Source: Erysipelotrichaceae bacterium
Lineage (GTDB): Bacteria; Bacillota_I; Bacilli_A; Erysipelotrichales; Erysipelotrichaceae
Assembly: GCA_017454765.1 (NCBI GenBank)
Contig: JAFTCJ010000006.1
Location: 31,523-95,522, forward strand
Reading direction: 5' to 3'
DNA length: 64,000 nt
The notes under the pieces are model-generated. The model made no database searches. It was not told the origin of the DNA and was given only the letters and a program-made list of their open reading frames with translations. The translations under genes were made by a program, and so were the position numbers. Of the stretch, positions 53,528 to 61,890 are shown one piece after another. How positions within the stretch are numbered: the first letter of the stretch is position 1; every line of letters starts with the position of its first letter.

Positions 53528-54886
53528 TTATTGAATATCTTTCTTTGATTCTTCCGACTGTTCCTGTTTGTCGGCGATCTTGATGAAGAAGAGGCCGAGC
53601 AGGAAGAACAGCGCCATCAGACCGATCGCAACGTTGATACTCTTGATCTCGGAACCGAAGAAGTGGAAGACACCGCCGGTCCTGATACCGATTTTCTTGA
53701 CGACATAGATCAGGAAGGATCCTAAGAAGGAAGCGCCCTTGGAGAAGATATCGTAGATGCCGAAGTATTCACCGGAGTTCTCATCCGGAATGATCTTAGC
53801 ATAGTAGCTTCTTGACAGTGACTGAATGGAACCCTGGAAGCAGCCGACACCGAAGGCCATGATCGCAAACTGCCAGAGCTTCGTCAGAGTCAGTGCGTAA
53901 AGACAGACAGCGGTGTAGCCCAGGATACAGATCTGTATGAGCGTGATCGTATCTTTCTTCTCGGACAGTTTTGCGAATACCAGAGAACCCAGCCAGGCAA
54001 CGACCTGTGTGAGCAGCAGGAATACGACCTGTCCGACCGTATTGAGGCCGAGGTCGGTACCGATGTTGATACAGTTGTCGATGATCGTGCCGACACCGTC
54101 GATATAAAGGAAGAAGGCAATCAGGAAGTAGAGGACCTTCTTATCTTCGGAAGCGATCTTCTTGACTGTCTTGAAGATCTTGGAGAAGGCTCTGGCAACT
54201 GCGCCTTTCTGGTCAGATGAATAGTTGATCTGTTTGTAGTTGTGAAGAAGCGGAACCGTAACCAGCCACCACCAGACAGCAGTTACACCGAAACCGATCA
54301 TACGGCTTAATCCGCCTGAGATCATGCCGACCATATCCGGACCCAGAACGTAGGCGATCAGTGCAAGAGTGAAGGGGATGCAGGAACCGATGTAGCCCCA
54401 GGCATAGCCATAGGCGGAAACAGCATCCGATCTTTCATCTGTCGTGACGTCATTAAGCATGGAGTCGTAGAAGGTCAGAGAGATCTGGTAAGAGATCTTG
54501 GCCAGGATGTAGATGACCAGGAAAAGCAGCCAGTTCATCGCAAAGCCGTTGATGATGCAGCCGATGACACCGCCGGCGACAGCCGTCGTAAAGAAGATCT
54601 TCTTGGTGTCCTTGTGGTCGGCAATTGCACCGAAGAAAGGACCGATCAGGGCAACGATGACGGTCACGATACTTGTGGCCAGAGCCCAGTAGGCAGTTGC
54701 GTTGTCCGAACTGATCTGTCCCGGTGCATCACCGATGGCCAGTGATTTGAACCAGATCGGAATGAGTGAGCATCCCAGCATCGTGAATGCGGAGTTGCCG
54801 ACATCATAGAGCACCCAGGAGAATTCCTGCGGTGAGAGATCCTTGAAGATCTTCGATTCATTCAGCTTTCTGAATATGGTTTTCAT
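53528..54886 (-). CDS. UMF1 family MFS transporter (Atg22-like)
   Basis: A 452-residue transporter with about 12 membrane helices. Seen: the family signature at the N-terminus LSPQEFSWVLYDVGNSAFTM, the motif GAIADHKDTKKIFF after helix 3, YDSMLNDVTTDERSDAVSAYG, and SRSYYAKIIPDENSGEYFG. The UMF1 family relates to yeast Atg22; bacterial substrates are unknown. The C-terminus is charged (QEQSEESKKDIQ). AAGGAGA precedes the ATG. It lies 12 bases after the phospholipase C-like gene, probably in one operon. Confidence 0.92.
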   Translation of the reverse strand: MKTIFRKLNESKIFKDLSPQEFSWVLYDVGNSAFTMLGCSLIPIWFKSLAIGDAPGQISSDNATAYWALATSIVTVIVALIGPFFGAIADHKDTKKIFFTTAVAGGVIGCIINGFAMNWLLFLVIYILAKISYQISLTFYDSMLNDVTTDERSDAVSAYGYAWGYIGSCIPFTLALIAYVLGPDMVGMISGGLSRMIGFGVTAVWWWLVTVPLLHNYKQINYSSDQKGAVARAFSKIFKTVKKIASEDKKVLYFLIAFFLYIDGVGTIIDNCINIGTDLGLNTVGQVVFLLLTQVVAWLGSLVFAKLSEKKDTITLIQICILGYTAVCLYALTLTKLWQFAIMAFGVGCFQGSIQSLSRSYYAKIIPDENSGEYFGIYDIFSKGASFLGSFLIYVVKKIGIRTGGVFHFFGSEIKSINVAIGLMALFFLLGLFFIKIADKQEQSEESKKDIQ

Positions 54887-54898
54887 AGTTTTGTCTCC

Positions 54899-55759
54899 TT
54901 AAAAATCAGATATTTTTACAGGAATATACTCCTGTTCTTCTTCATAGCTCAGAATGGGGATGGAGTCATCGTTAGGATCGAAATTGCGGTCGAAGTAAGC
55001 ACTGAAAGCTTTATTGTTATCGATCGCATCCATCAGTTCCTTTACCAGGTGCGGATAGACTTCCAGGGCATAGGCTGTCAGTTTGCCGAGCCTGAGGTTG
55101 GAGTCTCTGCAGCTGTTTAAGTCTTCTGTTGTCACGACCAGATCCCGGTAGTCGTTCCTTCCGATCAGTCCGAACATTCTCATCACCATGTATCTTCCGA
55201 AATTGCTTTTCTTTTCCAGAAAATGAATGAGGTATTTCTGGTTTCTGATGGCCGTATAGATGTCCTTTTCATCAAAAGGGAAGAATCTGGCAATGATCGC
55301 TGCACTTTTATGATCTACAATGACAGAATCTGTACGGTCGGTATCCGGAACTTTTTTCCCGTCTTTCATGATCAGGTAGGCATCATACTGGCTTTCGATC
55401 TTGTTGTGGGACAGGTCGCTGCATACGGCGTCCTTGCGGTTGATATAGCCGTGGCATTGCACATCCAGGGCAAAGTGTGAGAGGTATCCCAGCAGGAATG
55501 CCATCATCGCTTCTTTGTCTTCCTCAAAATTCTGATAGGTCCTGACCGCCGGTTCAAAAAAGGCACGTGCGCTTTCCTGATGCATATGATGTCCGTATTC
55601 GGGAATCTGCGGCTGCCTGAGATGATAGAAAAAAATATCCGGTCCGTGAACGCCGATATCGAAGAGATCGCGATGTTTCAAGACACTTGTTTTCAATGAT
55701 TCCGGCAGTGTTTCGATGCAGTCGGCACCGAAACGCCAGTGCGCATACGTTGTAGGCAT
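54899..55759 (-). CDS. Zinc-dependent phospholipase C family protein
   Basis: A 286-residue protein. Seen: PTTYAHWRFGADCIETLPES at the start with the first His, GVHGPDIFFYH, and FLLGYLSHFALDVQCHGYI, all matching the histidine- and aspartate-rich zinc sites of the bacterial phospholipase C fold. There is no signal peptide, unlike the secreted toxins, so it is probably a housekeeping member of unknown substrate. No Shine-Dalgarno sequence precedes the ATG. An extended -10 box TGCTAGAAT lies 13 bases before it, giving a predicted leader of only about six bases. Confidence 0.85.
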   Translation of the reverse strand: MPTTYAHWRFGADCIETLPESLKTSVLKHRDLFDIGVHGPDIFFYHLRQPQIPEYGHHMHQESARAFFEPAVRTYQNFEEDKEAMMAFLLGYLSHFALDVQCHGYINRKDAVCSDLSHNKIESQYDAYLIMKDGKKVPDTDRTDSVIVDHKSAAIIARFFPFDEKDIYTAIRNQKYLIHFLEKKSNFGRYMVMRMFGLIGRNDYRDLVVTTEDLNSCRDSNLRLGKLTAYALEVYPHLVKELMDAIDNNKAFSAYFDRNFDPNDDSIPILSYEEEQEYIPVKISDF

Positions 55760-55861
55760 ATAACTATTTTTAATTCTAGCACAATTTGAAAGCGCTTAAA
55801 CAGGGACAGGTTCAACTTTTTGACGCATTTTGGAGTAAGATGATAACAAGAGAATGATGCG

Positions 55862-57004
55862 ATGGCTCATGATATGAATCTGTATGAAGAACCGTTTCAG
55901 ATGATCAGAAACGGCACCAAGACGGTCGAACTGAGACTGAATGATGAAAAAAGAAGAAAGATACATATTGGTGATCAGATCTTTTTTCATAACAGCTCAG
56001 ATGAATATGATGTCATCAGGTGTAAGGTCATTAATCTGGTTAGAGAAGATGATTTTTATCGTCTTTATGAACATTTTTCTCCGGTGGAAATGGGATATGA
56101 AGAAGGGGAGAAAGCCGATCCGGCAGACATGTATGAATACTATCCGAAAGAAAAGATTGATGAATACGGGGTGCTGGGCATCGTCATTGAAAAGAGTGAT
56201 GATCCTTATCTTGTGGACTCGCATATGCATCTGGAATACGGCCCTTTAAGTACGGATTATGTCATGGCATTCGTCAGTGAAGCCGTAAAGAAGGGACTGG
56301 ATGAGATCGATATCCTGGACCACACCCATCGTTTCCGAGAATTTGAAGCCTGTTACGAAGATCTTCGCCGTTATGAACAGCAGGATGTCTGGCTGCATCA
56401 GAAGACCAAGTTCTGCAACACACTGGATGATTACAGAAAGCTGATTGCTGAAGTGAAGCAGATGGATCTGCCGATCAGAGTGAAATTCGGACTGGAAGTC
56501 TGCTATACGGAGAATACCGAAGATCTTCTGAAGGATATACTGAAGGACACGGATTTCGATTTTCTCACCGGAGCGATACACAGCGTGGACGGGATCCTTT
56601 ATGACATGTCTTTTTCCGATGGACTCTTATGGGATCAGAAAGATACAGGGGAAATATACAGAAGGTATTATGAGATTGCACTGTCTCTGATAAGATCGGG
56701 TCTGTTTGACAGATTTGCCCATCCCGATCAGCTGAAACTGGCAGGCAGGGATCCGGGCTATGATCTGAGTGATACATATCACAGAATCGCTGAGGCATTG
56801 AAACAGATGGATATGTACGGGGAAAACAACAGCGGTATTGCCTACCGGTATGGACATCAGGATATCGGCATCAGCGATGAGATGCTGAAGATATTCAAAG
56901 AACATAAAGTAAAGATGATCACGGCTTCCGACGCCCACAAACCGGAGGATGTCGGAACGCTGATCAGGGAAGCGACTTTCAGAGCAAGGGGAGGTCAGGA
57001 ATGA
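55862..57004 (+). CDS. ASCH domain fused to PHP (histidinol-phosphatase-like) phosphoesterase
   Basis: A 380-residue two-domain protein. Residues 1 to about 112 are an ASCH domain (NLYEEPFQMIRNGTKTVELR, then IHIGDQIFF and the end GVLGIVIEK), a fold linked to RNA or nucleoside binding. From about 116 a PHP phosphatase follows with all metal motifs: LVDSHMHLEYG, LDHTHRF, GLEVCY, GAIHSVDG, RFAHPDQLK and ASDAHKPEDVG. The stop overlaps serC by 4 bases and serC overlaps serA, while no serB-type gene is seen. The PHP part may therefore be the phosphoserine phosphatase of this pathway. HisJ-type histidinol phosphatase is the alternative, but no his genes are near. Confidence 0.85.
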   Translation: MAHDMNLYEEPFQMIRNGTKTVELRLNDEKRRKIHIGDQIFFHNSSDEYDVIRCKVINLVREDDFYRLYEHFSPVEMGYEEGEKADPADMYEYYPKEKIDEYGVLGIVIEKSDDPYLVDSHMHLEYGPLSTDYVMAFVSEAVKKGLDEIDILDHTHRFREFEACYEDLRRYEQQDVWLHQKTKFCNTLDDYRKLIAEVKQMDLPIRVKFGLEVCYTENTEDLLKDILKDTDFDFLTGAIHSVDGILYDMSFSDGLLWDQKDTGEIYRRYYEIALSLIRSGLFDRFAHPDQLKLAGRDPGYDLSDTYHRIAEALKQMDMYGENNSGIAYRYGHQDIGISDEMLKIFKEHKVKMITASDAHKPEDVGTLIREATFRARGGQE

Positions 57005-58080
57005 AAAACAGAGTCTATAATTTTGCGGCCGGTCCGTCGATGCTGGCGGATGAAGTGCTCAGTGAACTGCATGAGGAGTTTTTCAACTATCACGATTCAG
57101 GCATGGCCGTCATGGAGATGTCACACCGTTCCAAGGGCTATCTTGAGATCTTTGAAGATGCCAAGGCAAGATTGAAGAGGATCATGGAGGTCCCGGATGA
57201 TTATGAGATCTTTTTCATGCACGGGGGAGCGACGGCTCAGTTTGCAGCCGTGCCGATGAACCTGTTAAAGAAAAAGGCCGACTATATCATTACCGGCAAT
57301 TTTTCCAGAAAGGCTGCACAGGAAGCTTCCAAGTTCGGAGAAGTGAATATCGTCTATGACGGTAAGGAAAATGACTATTCAAGGATCCCTTCTTCAGAAG
57401 AACTGAATTTATCTGAAGATGCCGATTATGTGCATCTTTGTTCCAACAATACGATCTACGGCACAGAATGGAAGAAATATCCCGATACAGGTGCGACCCC
57501 TCTGATCGCTGATATGAGTTCAGACATCCTGTCCAGAAGGATCGATATGTCCGATTTCGGTCTGATCTATGCCGGAGCACAGAAGAATATCGGTATTGCC
57601 GGTATTGCAGTGGTGATCATCAGAAAAGATCTGATCATTGAAGCCGATCCGAAGACACCGCAGATCATGGATTATGCCCTGACACTGAAGAATGATTCGA
57701 TGCTGAACACGCCTTCAACCTATGCGATCTATGTTCTGGGCAAGGTGCTGAAGTGGATCGAAGAGATCGGCGGGATTAAGGAGATCGAAAGAAGGAACAT
57801 CGAAAAGGCGGGTCTTCTTTATGATTATCTTGACAGTCAGTCTTTCTATCAGCCGCATGCGGAAAAAGACAGCCGTTCTCTGATGAATGTCACATTCAGG
57901 ACAGCAAACGAAGAACTGGATGCGAAGTTCGTATCGGAAGCAGCAAAGCTCGGACTGTGCAACCTGAAGGGACACAGACTGGTCAAAGGCATCCGGGCTT
58001 CGATCTATAATGCCATGCCGATAGAGGGCGTGAAGAAACTGGTGGAATTCATGGATGAATTCGCAAGGGAGAACGGGTAA
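57001..58080 (+). CDS. serC: Phosphoserine aminotransferase
   Basis: A 359-residue PLP enzyme making phosphoserine from 3-phosphohydroxypyruvate and glutamate. Seen: NFAAGPSMLADEVL, SHRSKGYLEIFEDAK, HGGATAQFAAVPMNL, the PLP lysine in LIYAGAQKNIGIAG, and the C-terminal GHRLVKGIRASIYNAMP. Length is normal. It overlaps the ASCH-PHP gene by 4 bases and serA by one base (TAATG), so the three are translationally coupled. Confidence 0.97.
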   Translation: MKNRVYNFAAGPSMLADEVLSELHEEFFNYHDSGMAVMEMSHRSKGYLEIFEDAKARLKRIMEVPDDYEIFFMHGGATAQFAAVPMNLLKKKADYIITGNFSRKAAQEASKFGEVNIVYDGKENDYSRIPSSEELNLSEDADYVHLCSNNTIYGTEWKKYPDTGATPLIADMSSDILSRRIDMSDFGLIYAGAQKNIGIAGIAVVIIRKDLIIEADPKTPQIMDYALTLKNDSMLNTPSTYAIYVLGKVLKWIEEIGGIKEIERRNIEKAGLLYDYLDSQSFYQPHAEKDSRSLMNVTFRTANEELDAKFVSEAAKLGLCNLKGHRLVKGIRASIYNAMPIEGVKKLVEFMDEFARENG

Positions 58081-59228
58081 TGAAGATAAGATTAGCCAAC
58101 AGGATCGATGAGAACGGTCTGAATCTGTTTGATGATTCCTATGAGTATTGTGAGGATATGACACAGGAAGATGCGATCCTGGTCAGAAGCGCATCTCTTC
58201 ATGATGTTGATTTTCCTGATTCCCTTCTGGCGATCGCCAGAGCCGGGGCAGGCGTCAATAATATACCGATCGATCAATGCACGGAAAAAGGCATCGCTGT
58301 TTTCAATACGCCCGGTGCCAATGCCAATGCGGTCAAGGAACTGACGTTATGTTCACTGTTTCTCGCCAGCAGGGATGTCAAAGGCGGGATCCTTTGGACA
58401 GACTCTATTTCCAAAGAAGATGATTATTCCAAAGCAGTCGAAAAAGGCAAGAACGCTTTTATCGGACCGGAGATCACCGGAAAGAAACTCGGTGTCATCG
58501 GTTTAGGTGCTATCGGTGTACTTGTCGCCAACGATGCCGTGAAACTGGGCATGGACGTCTACGGCTATGATCCCTATATCTCTGTCAATTCCGCATGGGC
58601 TTTGAGCAAGTGGGTGAAACATGTCACCAATCTCAATGAACTGCTTTCGGAATGCGATTATATCACCCTGCATATGCCGGCCAATGATCAGACAAAGGGC
58701 ATCATCAATAAAAACTCCATATCTTTGATGAAGGATGGGGTCCGTATCATCAACCTGGCCAGAGGAGAACTGGTGAGTGAAGCAGATCTGATCTCAGCTT
58801 TGAATGAGGGAAAGATCTCCAGATATGTGACGGATTTCGGATCTTACGAACTGCTCCATACGAAGAATACGGTCTGTTATCCGCACCTGGGTGCTTCCAC
58901 ACCCGAATCGGAGGAAAACTGTGCCCTGATGGCCGTCAAGGAACTGAAGGATTATCTGGAGAACGGCAATATCACCAACTCCGTCAATCTTCCTTCCGTA
59001 TCTGAAGCAAGAACGACCTCCCACAGGATCTGTATCATTCACAAGAATGTGCCGAATATGCTGGCAAGACTGACCAGTATCATCGGCGGCAGCGGCATCA
59101 ATATCGAAAACCTCGTCAACAAGGCCAGAGGCGATGTCGCCTACACGATGATCGATACCAATTCCGATGTCGACAAGAAAGCTCTGAATGAAGTGGAGAA
59201 TATCATCAGAGTCAGAGTACTGGGATGA
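58080..59228 (+). CDS. serA: D-3-phosphoglycerate dehydrogenase
   Basis: A 382-residue NAD-dependent enzyme, the first step of serine synthesis. Seen: IARAGAGVNNIPID, FNTPGANANAVKELTL, the NAD-binding GKKLGVIGLGAIGVLVAND, INLARGELVSEADLI, and the catalytic His region NTVCYPHLGASTPESEENCA. A C-terminal ACT domain (NVPNMLARLTSIIGGSGINI), likely for serine feedback, follows directly without the ASB domain of long forms. The start overlaps serC by one base. Confidence 0.95.
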   Translation: MKIRLANRIDENGLNLFDDSYEYCEDMTQEDAILVRSASLHDVDFPDSLLAIARAGAGVNNIPIDQCTEKGIAVFNTPGANANAVKELTLCSLFLASRDVKGGILWTDSISKEDDYSKAVEKGKNAFIGPEITGKKLGVIGLGAIGVLVANDAVKLGMDVYGYDPYISVNSAWALSKWVKHVTNLNELLSECDYITLHMPANDQTKGIINKNSISLMKDGVRIINLARGELVSEADLISALNEGKISRYVTDFGSYELLHTKNTVCYPHLGASTPESEENCALMAVKELKDYLENGNITNSVNLPSVSEARTTSHRICIIHKNVPNMLARLTSIIGGSGINIENLVNKARGDVAYTMIDTNSDVDKKALNEVENIIRVRVLG

Positions 59229-59238
59229 GAATGAAAGA

Positions 59239-59694
59239 ATGATCAGAAAAGCAACGATAAATGATATCTCGCGGATCGCCGAGATACTGGTATTTGTCAA
59301 AAGGATCAAGTTCCGTCCGATTTTTCAGGACGATGATTTTTCGTTCAATGAACTGCAGGTTTTATCGGTTGCCAAAGAGTATTCCCAGGCAGAGATCCTT
59401 GATCATATCTGGGTCTATGATGACAGTATCGTGAAAGGTCTGATCCATATCGAAGGAAAAGAAGTGAAAGAACTGTATGTGGATTATTTCTTTCAGAATC
59501 AGGGCATCGGAGGAAAACTGATCGAATTTGCCAAGAAGGAACATGATGTCAATTATCTCTGGGCGATCGAGAAGAATACAGATGCGATCCGATTCTATGA
59601 AACTCATGGTTTTCATCTGACGGATATGAAGAAATATGAAGAAGGCACCACGGAATATCTGGTGATGATGGAGAGGCAAAGATATGAAGATTGA
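59239..59694 (+). CDS. GNAT family N-acetyltransferase
   Basis: A 151-residue acetyltransferase. Start 59239 (MIRKATINDISRIAEILVFV) is the usual family start; the frame opening at 59188 lies inside serA. Seen: VKELYVDYFFQNQGIGGKLI, the acetyl-CoA pyrophosphate loop QGIGGK, and NTDAIRFYETHGFHLTD. The substrate is unknown. It overlaps the VOC gene by 11 bases and follows serA by 10 bases, so it is probably part of the serine operon transcript. Confidence 0.9.
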   Translation: MIRKATINDISRIAEILVFVKRIKFRPIFQDDDFSFNELQVLSVAKEYSQAEILDHIWVYDDSIVKGLIHIEGKEVKELYVDYFFQNQGIGGKLIEFAKKEHDVNYLWAIEKNTDAIRFYETHGFHLTDMKKYEEGTTEYLVMMERQRYED

Positions 59695-60067
59695 ACATGT
59701 GGCAATGTATGTGAATGATCTGGAAGGGGCGAGAGATTTCTTTATGAAATATCTCGGCGGCACTTCCAATGACGGCTATCATAACAGGAATACCGGTTTC
59801 CGTTCTTATTTCATCTGTTTTGATGACAGCAGCAGACTCGAGATCATGAACAAGCCGGAGATGGCCGATATGGAAAAGGATCTGAACCGGACCGGTTATG
59901 CCCATCTTGCGTTTTCACTCGGAAGCAAAGAGAAAGTAGATGAACTGACAAAACAGCTGAGTGATGACGGATACAGAGTTGTCAGCGGTCCCAGGACCAC
60001 CGGAGACGGCTATTATGAAAGCTGTATCGTTGCTTTTGAAGACAATCAGATCGAGATTACGGTTTGA
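59684..60067 (+). CDS. VOC family (glyoxalase/bleomycin-resistance-like) protein
   Basis: A 127-residue metalloprotein of two beta-alpha-beta-beta-beta modules. Seen: IEHVAMYVNDLEGARDFFMK (first metal His), SSRLEIMNKPEM (Glu), GYAHLAFSLGSKEKVDELT (second His) and CIVAFEDNQIEITV (last Glu). All four ligand positions are present. The function may be lactoylglutathione-lyase-like, but it is not predictable. It is the last gene of the operon starting with the ASCH-PHP gene. Confidence 0.9.
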   Translation: MKIEHVAMYVNDLEGARDFFMKYLGGTSNDGYHNRNTGFRSYFICFDDSSRLEIMNKPEMADMEKDLNRTGYAHLAFSLGSKEKVDELTKQLSDDGYRVVSGPRTTGDGYYESCIVAFEDNQIEITV

Positions 60068-60114
60068 TAGATAAAAAAAATGAAAAAACAGAGTAAACAA
60101 TCAAAATGGTATTT

Positions 60115-60150
60115 GAATAATAAAAATCAGTGACAAGTCTGTCACTGATT
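60115..60150 (-). terminator. Terminator of the histidine kinase operon
   Basis: AATCAGTGACA and TGTCACTGATT form an 11-bp stem around a 4-base loop. On the minus strand it is followed by TTTTATTATT. The stem overlaps the end of the coding region. Confidence 0.85.
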
Positions 60151-61887
60151 CAGTAAATCAATTACTGTCTGAAGGTGTTCCTCATCCATTATGATCGCGG
60201 TCAGGATCGGTGAGAAACGCCTTTTTTCTTTATCAATCAGTTCCCTGATATCCTTGCTGTCATCGTAATTCTCGACCAGATAGGAGACAAGAGCGACCAC
60301 GTCGGTCATCTGCCGGTAGGGAGACTCACTGCGGACATAGCTGTCTGGATAGCCTCCGGAACCGTTATACCAGCTATGATGGCCATAGGCGCAGTCGGCA
60401 TAGATTTTCGTTGATTCCCTTTCAGACAGGTCGTCATGTCCCGAAATGGTATGCAGTTTGTAGATCTCATACTCCCTGTCTAAGAGATTGCGGGTATGTG
60501 TGAGACGTTCCATATTCATTTTCAGCAGACCGAAATCGCAATACAGGGCGCATGTTTCGCCGTAGCTTTTAAGCAGTTCTTTCTTCTTTTCAGGATCCGT
60601 TTCATCGTTGATAAAGGGAATATCGTCGAAGAATGACGGGTCTTCTTTTAAAAGGATCTCACAGAGATAGACGACGATCTTCTGGATCTTCAGGGAACGA
60701 AGATAAGAGATACCCGACAGTTTGCGCAGGAGCTTTGAAGTGATCTCCAGATAGGAAGGAACACCTTCGGTCTCATAATAATCAGTGATGATCAGGACCA
60801 TGAGATAGTTGAAATAATCGATGCCTTCTTCAAACGGATAATCCATGATGACGCGCATCATCTTATCGTAAGCTTCCTTCAGAAAGCGCAGACGTTTCTG
60901 CCTGTTGCGGAGATTTTCATTGCGTCGAAGGAGGGTTCCGTAATAGATCGGCAGCTGACAGGTCGCATACATGTCAGAGAGTTCGAATGTGTGTTCGTCT
61001 GCATCAAGGATCAGTTTTTCCATGCGATCCAGAGTCGTATCGATATCGACGAAACCGCAGCTGTATTCCATCTCATAGAAAGGCCACAGCCAGCGGACAT
61101 TAGGATCACCTTTATGTGCTTCCGGTTCAAAGACATACTGACAGGATTCCAGCACGGCAGCCAGTTCATCGGCAGAGAGATTGCCGCGGGACATGACGGC
61201 CCGATTGGAACTCATCTGCTGGTGGGTACGCTGCAGAAAAACGTCCCAGGGCAGGGTGGGAGCCAGCTGCTTGTAGTAGGGATCCTGAATGATCTTTAAG
61301 ACACGCAGGCCGATCTCGACTTTCTTTTTGAGATCGCGGACACAGATGGCGATATTGGCCAGAGAACGGATGATGTAGCCTTTGGTCTCTTCATCGTCGA
61401 TCTCCTCAAAGTATTTCAGATAGGAAGCGGCTTCCGAGAACATCATTTCCGCTTCAAAATACAGGGAATTCGTCAGTTTAGACTCAACTCCCTGAACAGA
61501 GCGGTTCTGGTAATACATGCCCATGCCGACTTTGTACAGTTCCTTGATGGTGTTGTTTCGGTCTTTGCGGAAACGATAGAGCGTCAGCAGCGATTCATGG
61601 ATCAGCAGATAGATGCCGCAGTCCAGATTGTTTTTCCAGTCCATTAGGACATCGCCGAATTCCTCCAGTTCCCTGATCGTATCGGTGGATGCGGTATGAA
61701 GCTCATCGAGACATGTGAAAAAGTACCGGTTCAGCAGCTCGATGTTTTCTTTTTTCAGGTCATCGATCTTTTCTTTGGCTGCCAGTCTGCGGATCTTTTC
61801 CGTTTCATTGTCTTCGCCTTTGCTGACATCCAGCAGTGCGGCGATTTCTTTGATGTTGTCAATGTATCTGAGCTGGTATTCCTGCAT
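60142..61887 (-). CDS. Helical-repeat protein with C-terminal HD-GYP-like segment, partner of the hybrid kinase
   Basis: A 581-residue cytoplasmic protein. Residues 1 to about 480 are almost all helical, with TPR-like antiparallel pairs (ESLLTLYRFRKDRNNTIKEL; LYFEAEMMFSEAASYLKYFE). The last ~86 residues resemble the second half of HD-GYP domains: GHHSWYNGSGGYPDSY at 502-517, then MTDVVALVSYLVENYDDSKD and RRFSPILTAIIMDE. The first half, which holds the HD metal dyad, is not recognisable, so cyclic-di-GMP hydrolysis is unlikely unless the fold is compressed. It starts 3 bases after the kinase gene stops; the two probably form one signalling unit. No specific function is assigned. Confidence 0.68.
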   Translation of the reverse strand: MQEYQLRYIDNIKEIAALLDVSKGEDNETEKIRRLAAKEKIDDLKKENIELLNRYFFTCLDELHTASTDTIRELEEFGDVLMDWKNNLDCGIYLLIHESLLTLYRFRKDRNNTIKELYKVGMGMYYQNRSVQGVESKLTNSLYFEAEMMFSEAASYLKYFEEIDDEETKGYIIRSLANIAICVRDLKKKVEIGLRVLKIIQDPYYKQLAPTLPWDVFLQRTHQQMSSNRAVMSRGNLSADELAAVLESCQYVFEPEAHKGDPNVRWLWPFYEMEYSCGFVDIDTTLDRMEKLILDADEHTFELSDMYATCQLPIYYGTLLRRNENLRNRQKRLRFLKEAYDKMMRVIMDYPFEEGIDYFNYLMVLIITDYYETEGVPSYLEITSKLLRKLSGISYLRSLKIQKIVVYLCEILLKEDPSFFDDIPFINDETDPEKKKELLKSYGETCALYCDFGLLKMNMERLTHTRNLLDREYEIYKLHTISGHDDLSERESTKIYADCAYGHHSWYNGSGGYPDSYVRSESPYRQMTDVVALVSYLVENYDDSKDIRELIDKEKRRFSPILTAIIMDEEHLQTVIDLLNQ

Positions 61888-61890
61888 ATT

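Noticed and set aside
55760..55861. T-box or serine-responsive leader before the ser operon
   Set aside because: Only about 100 bases are available, with no T-box sequence or terminator hairpin.
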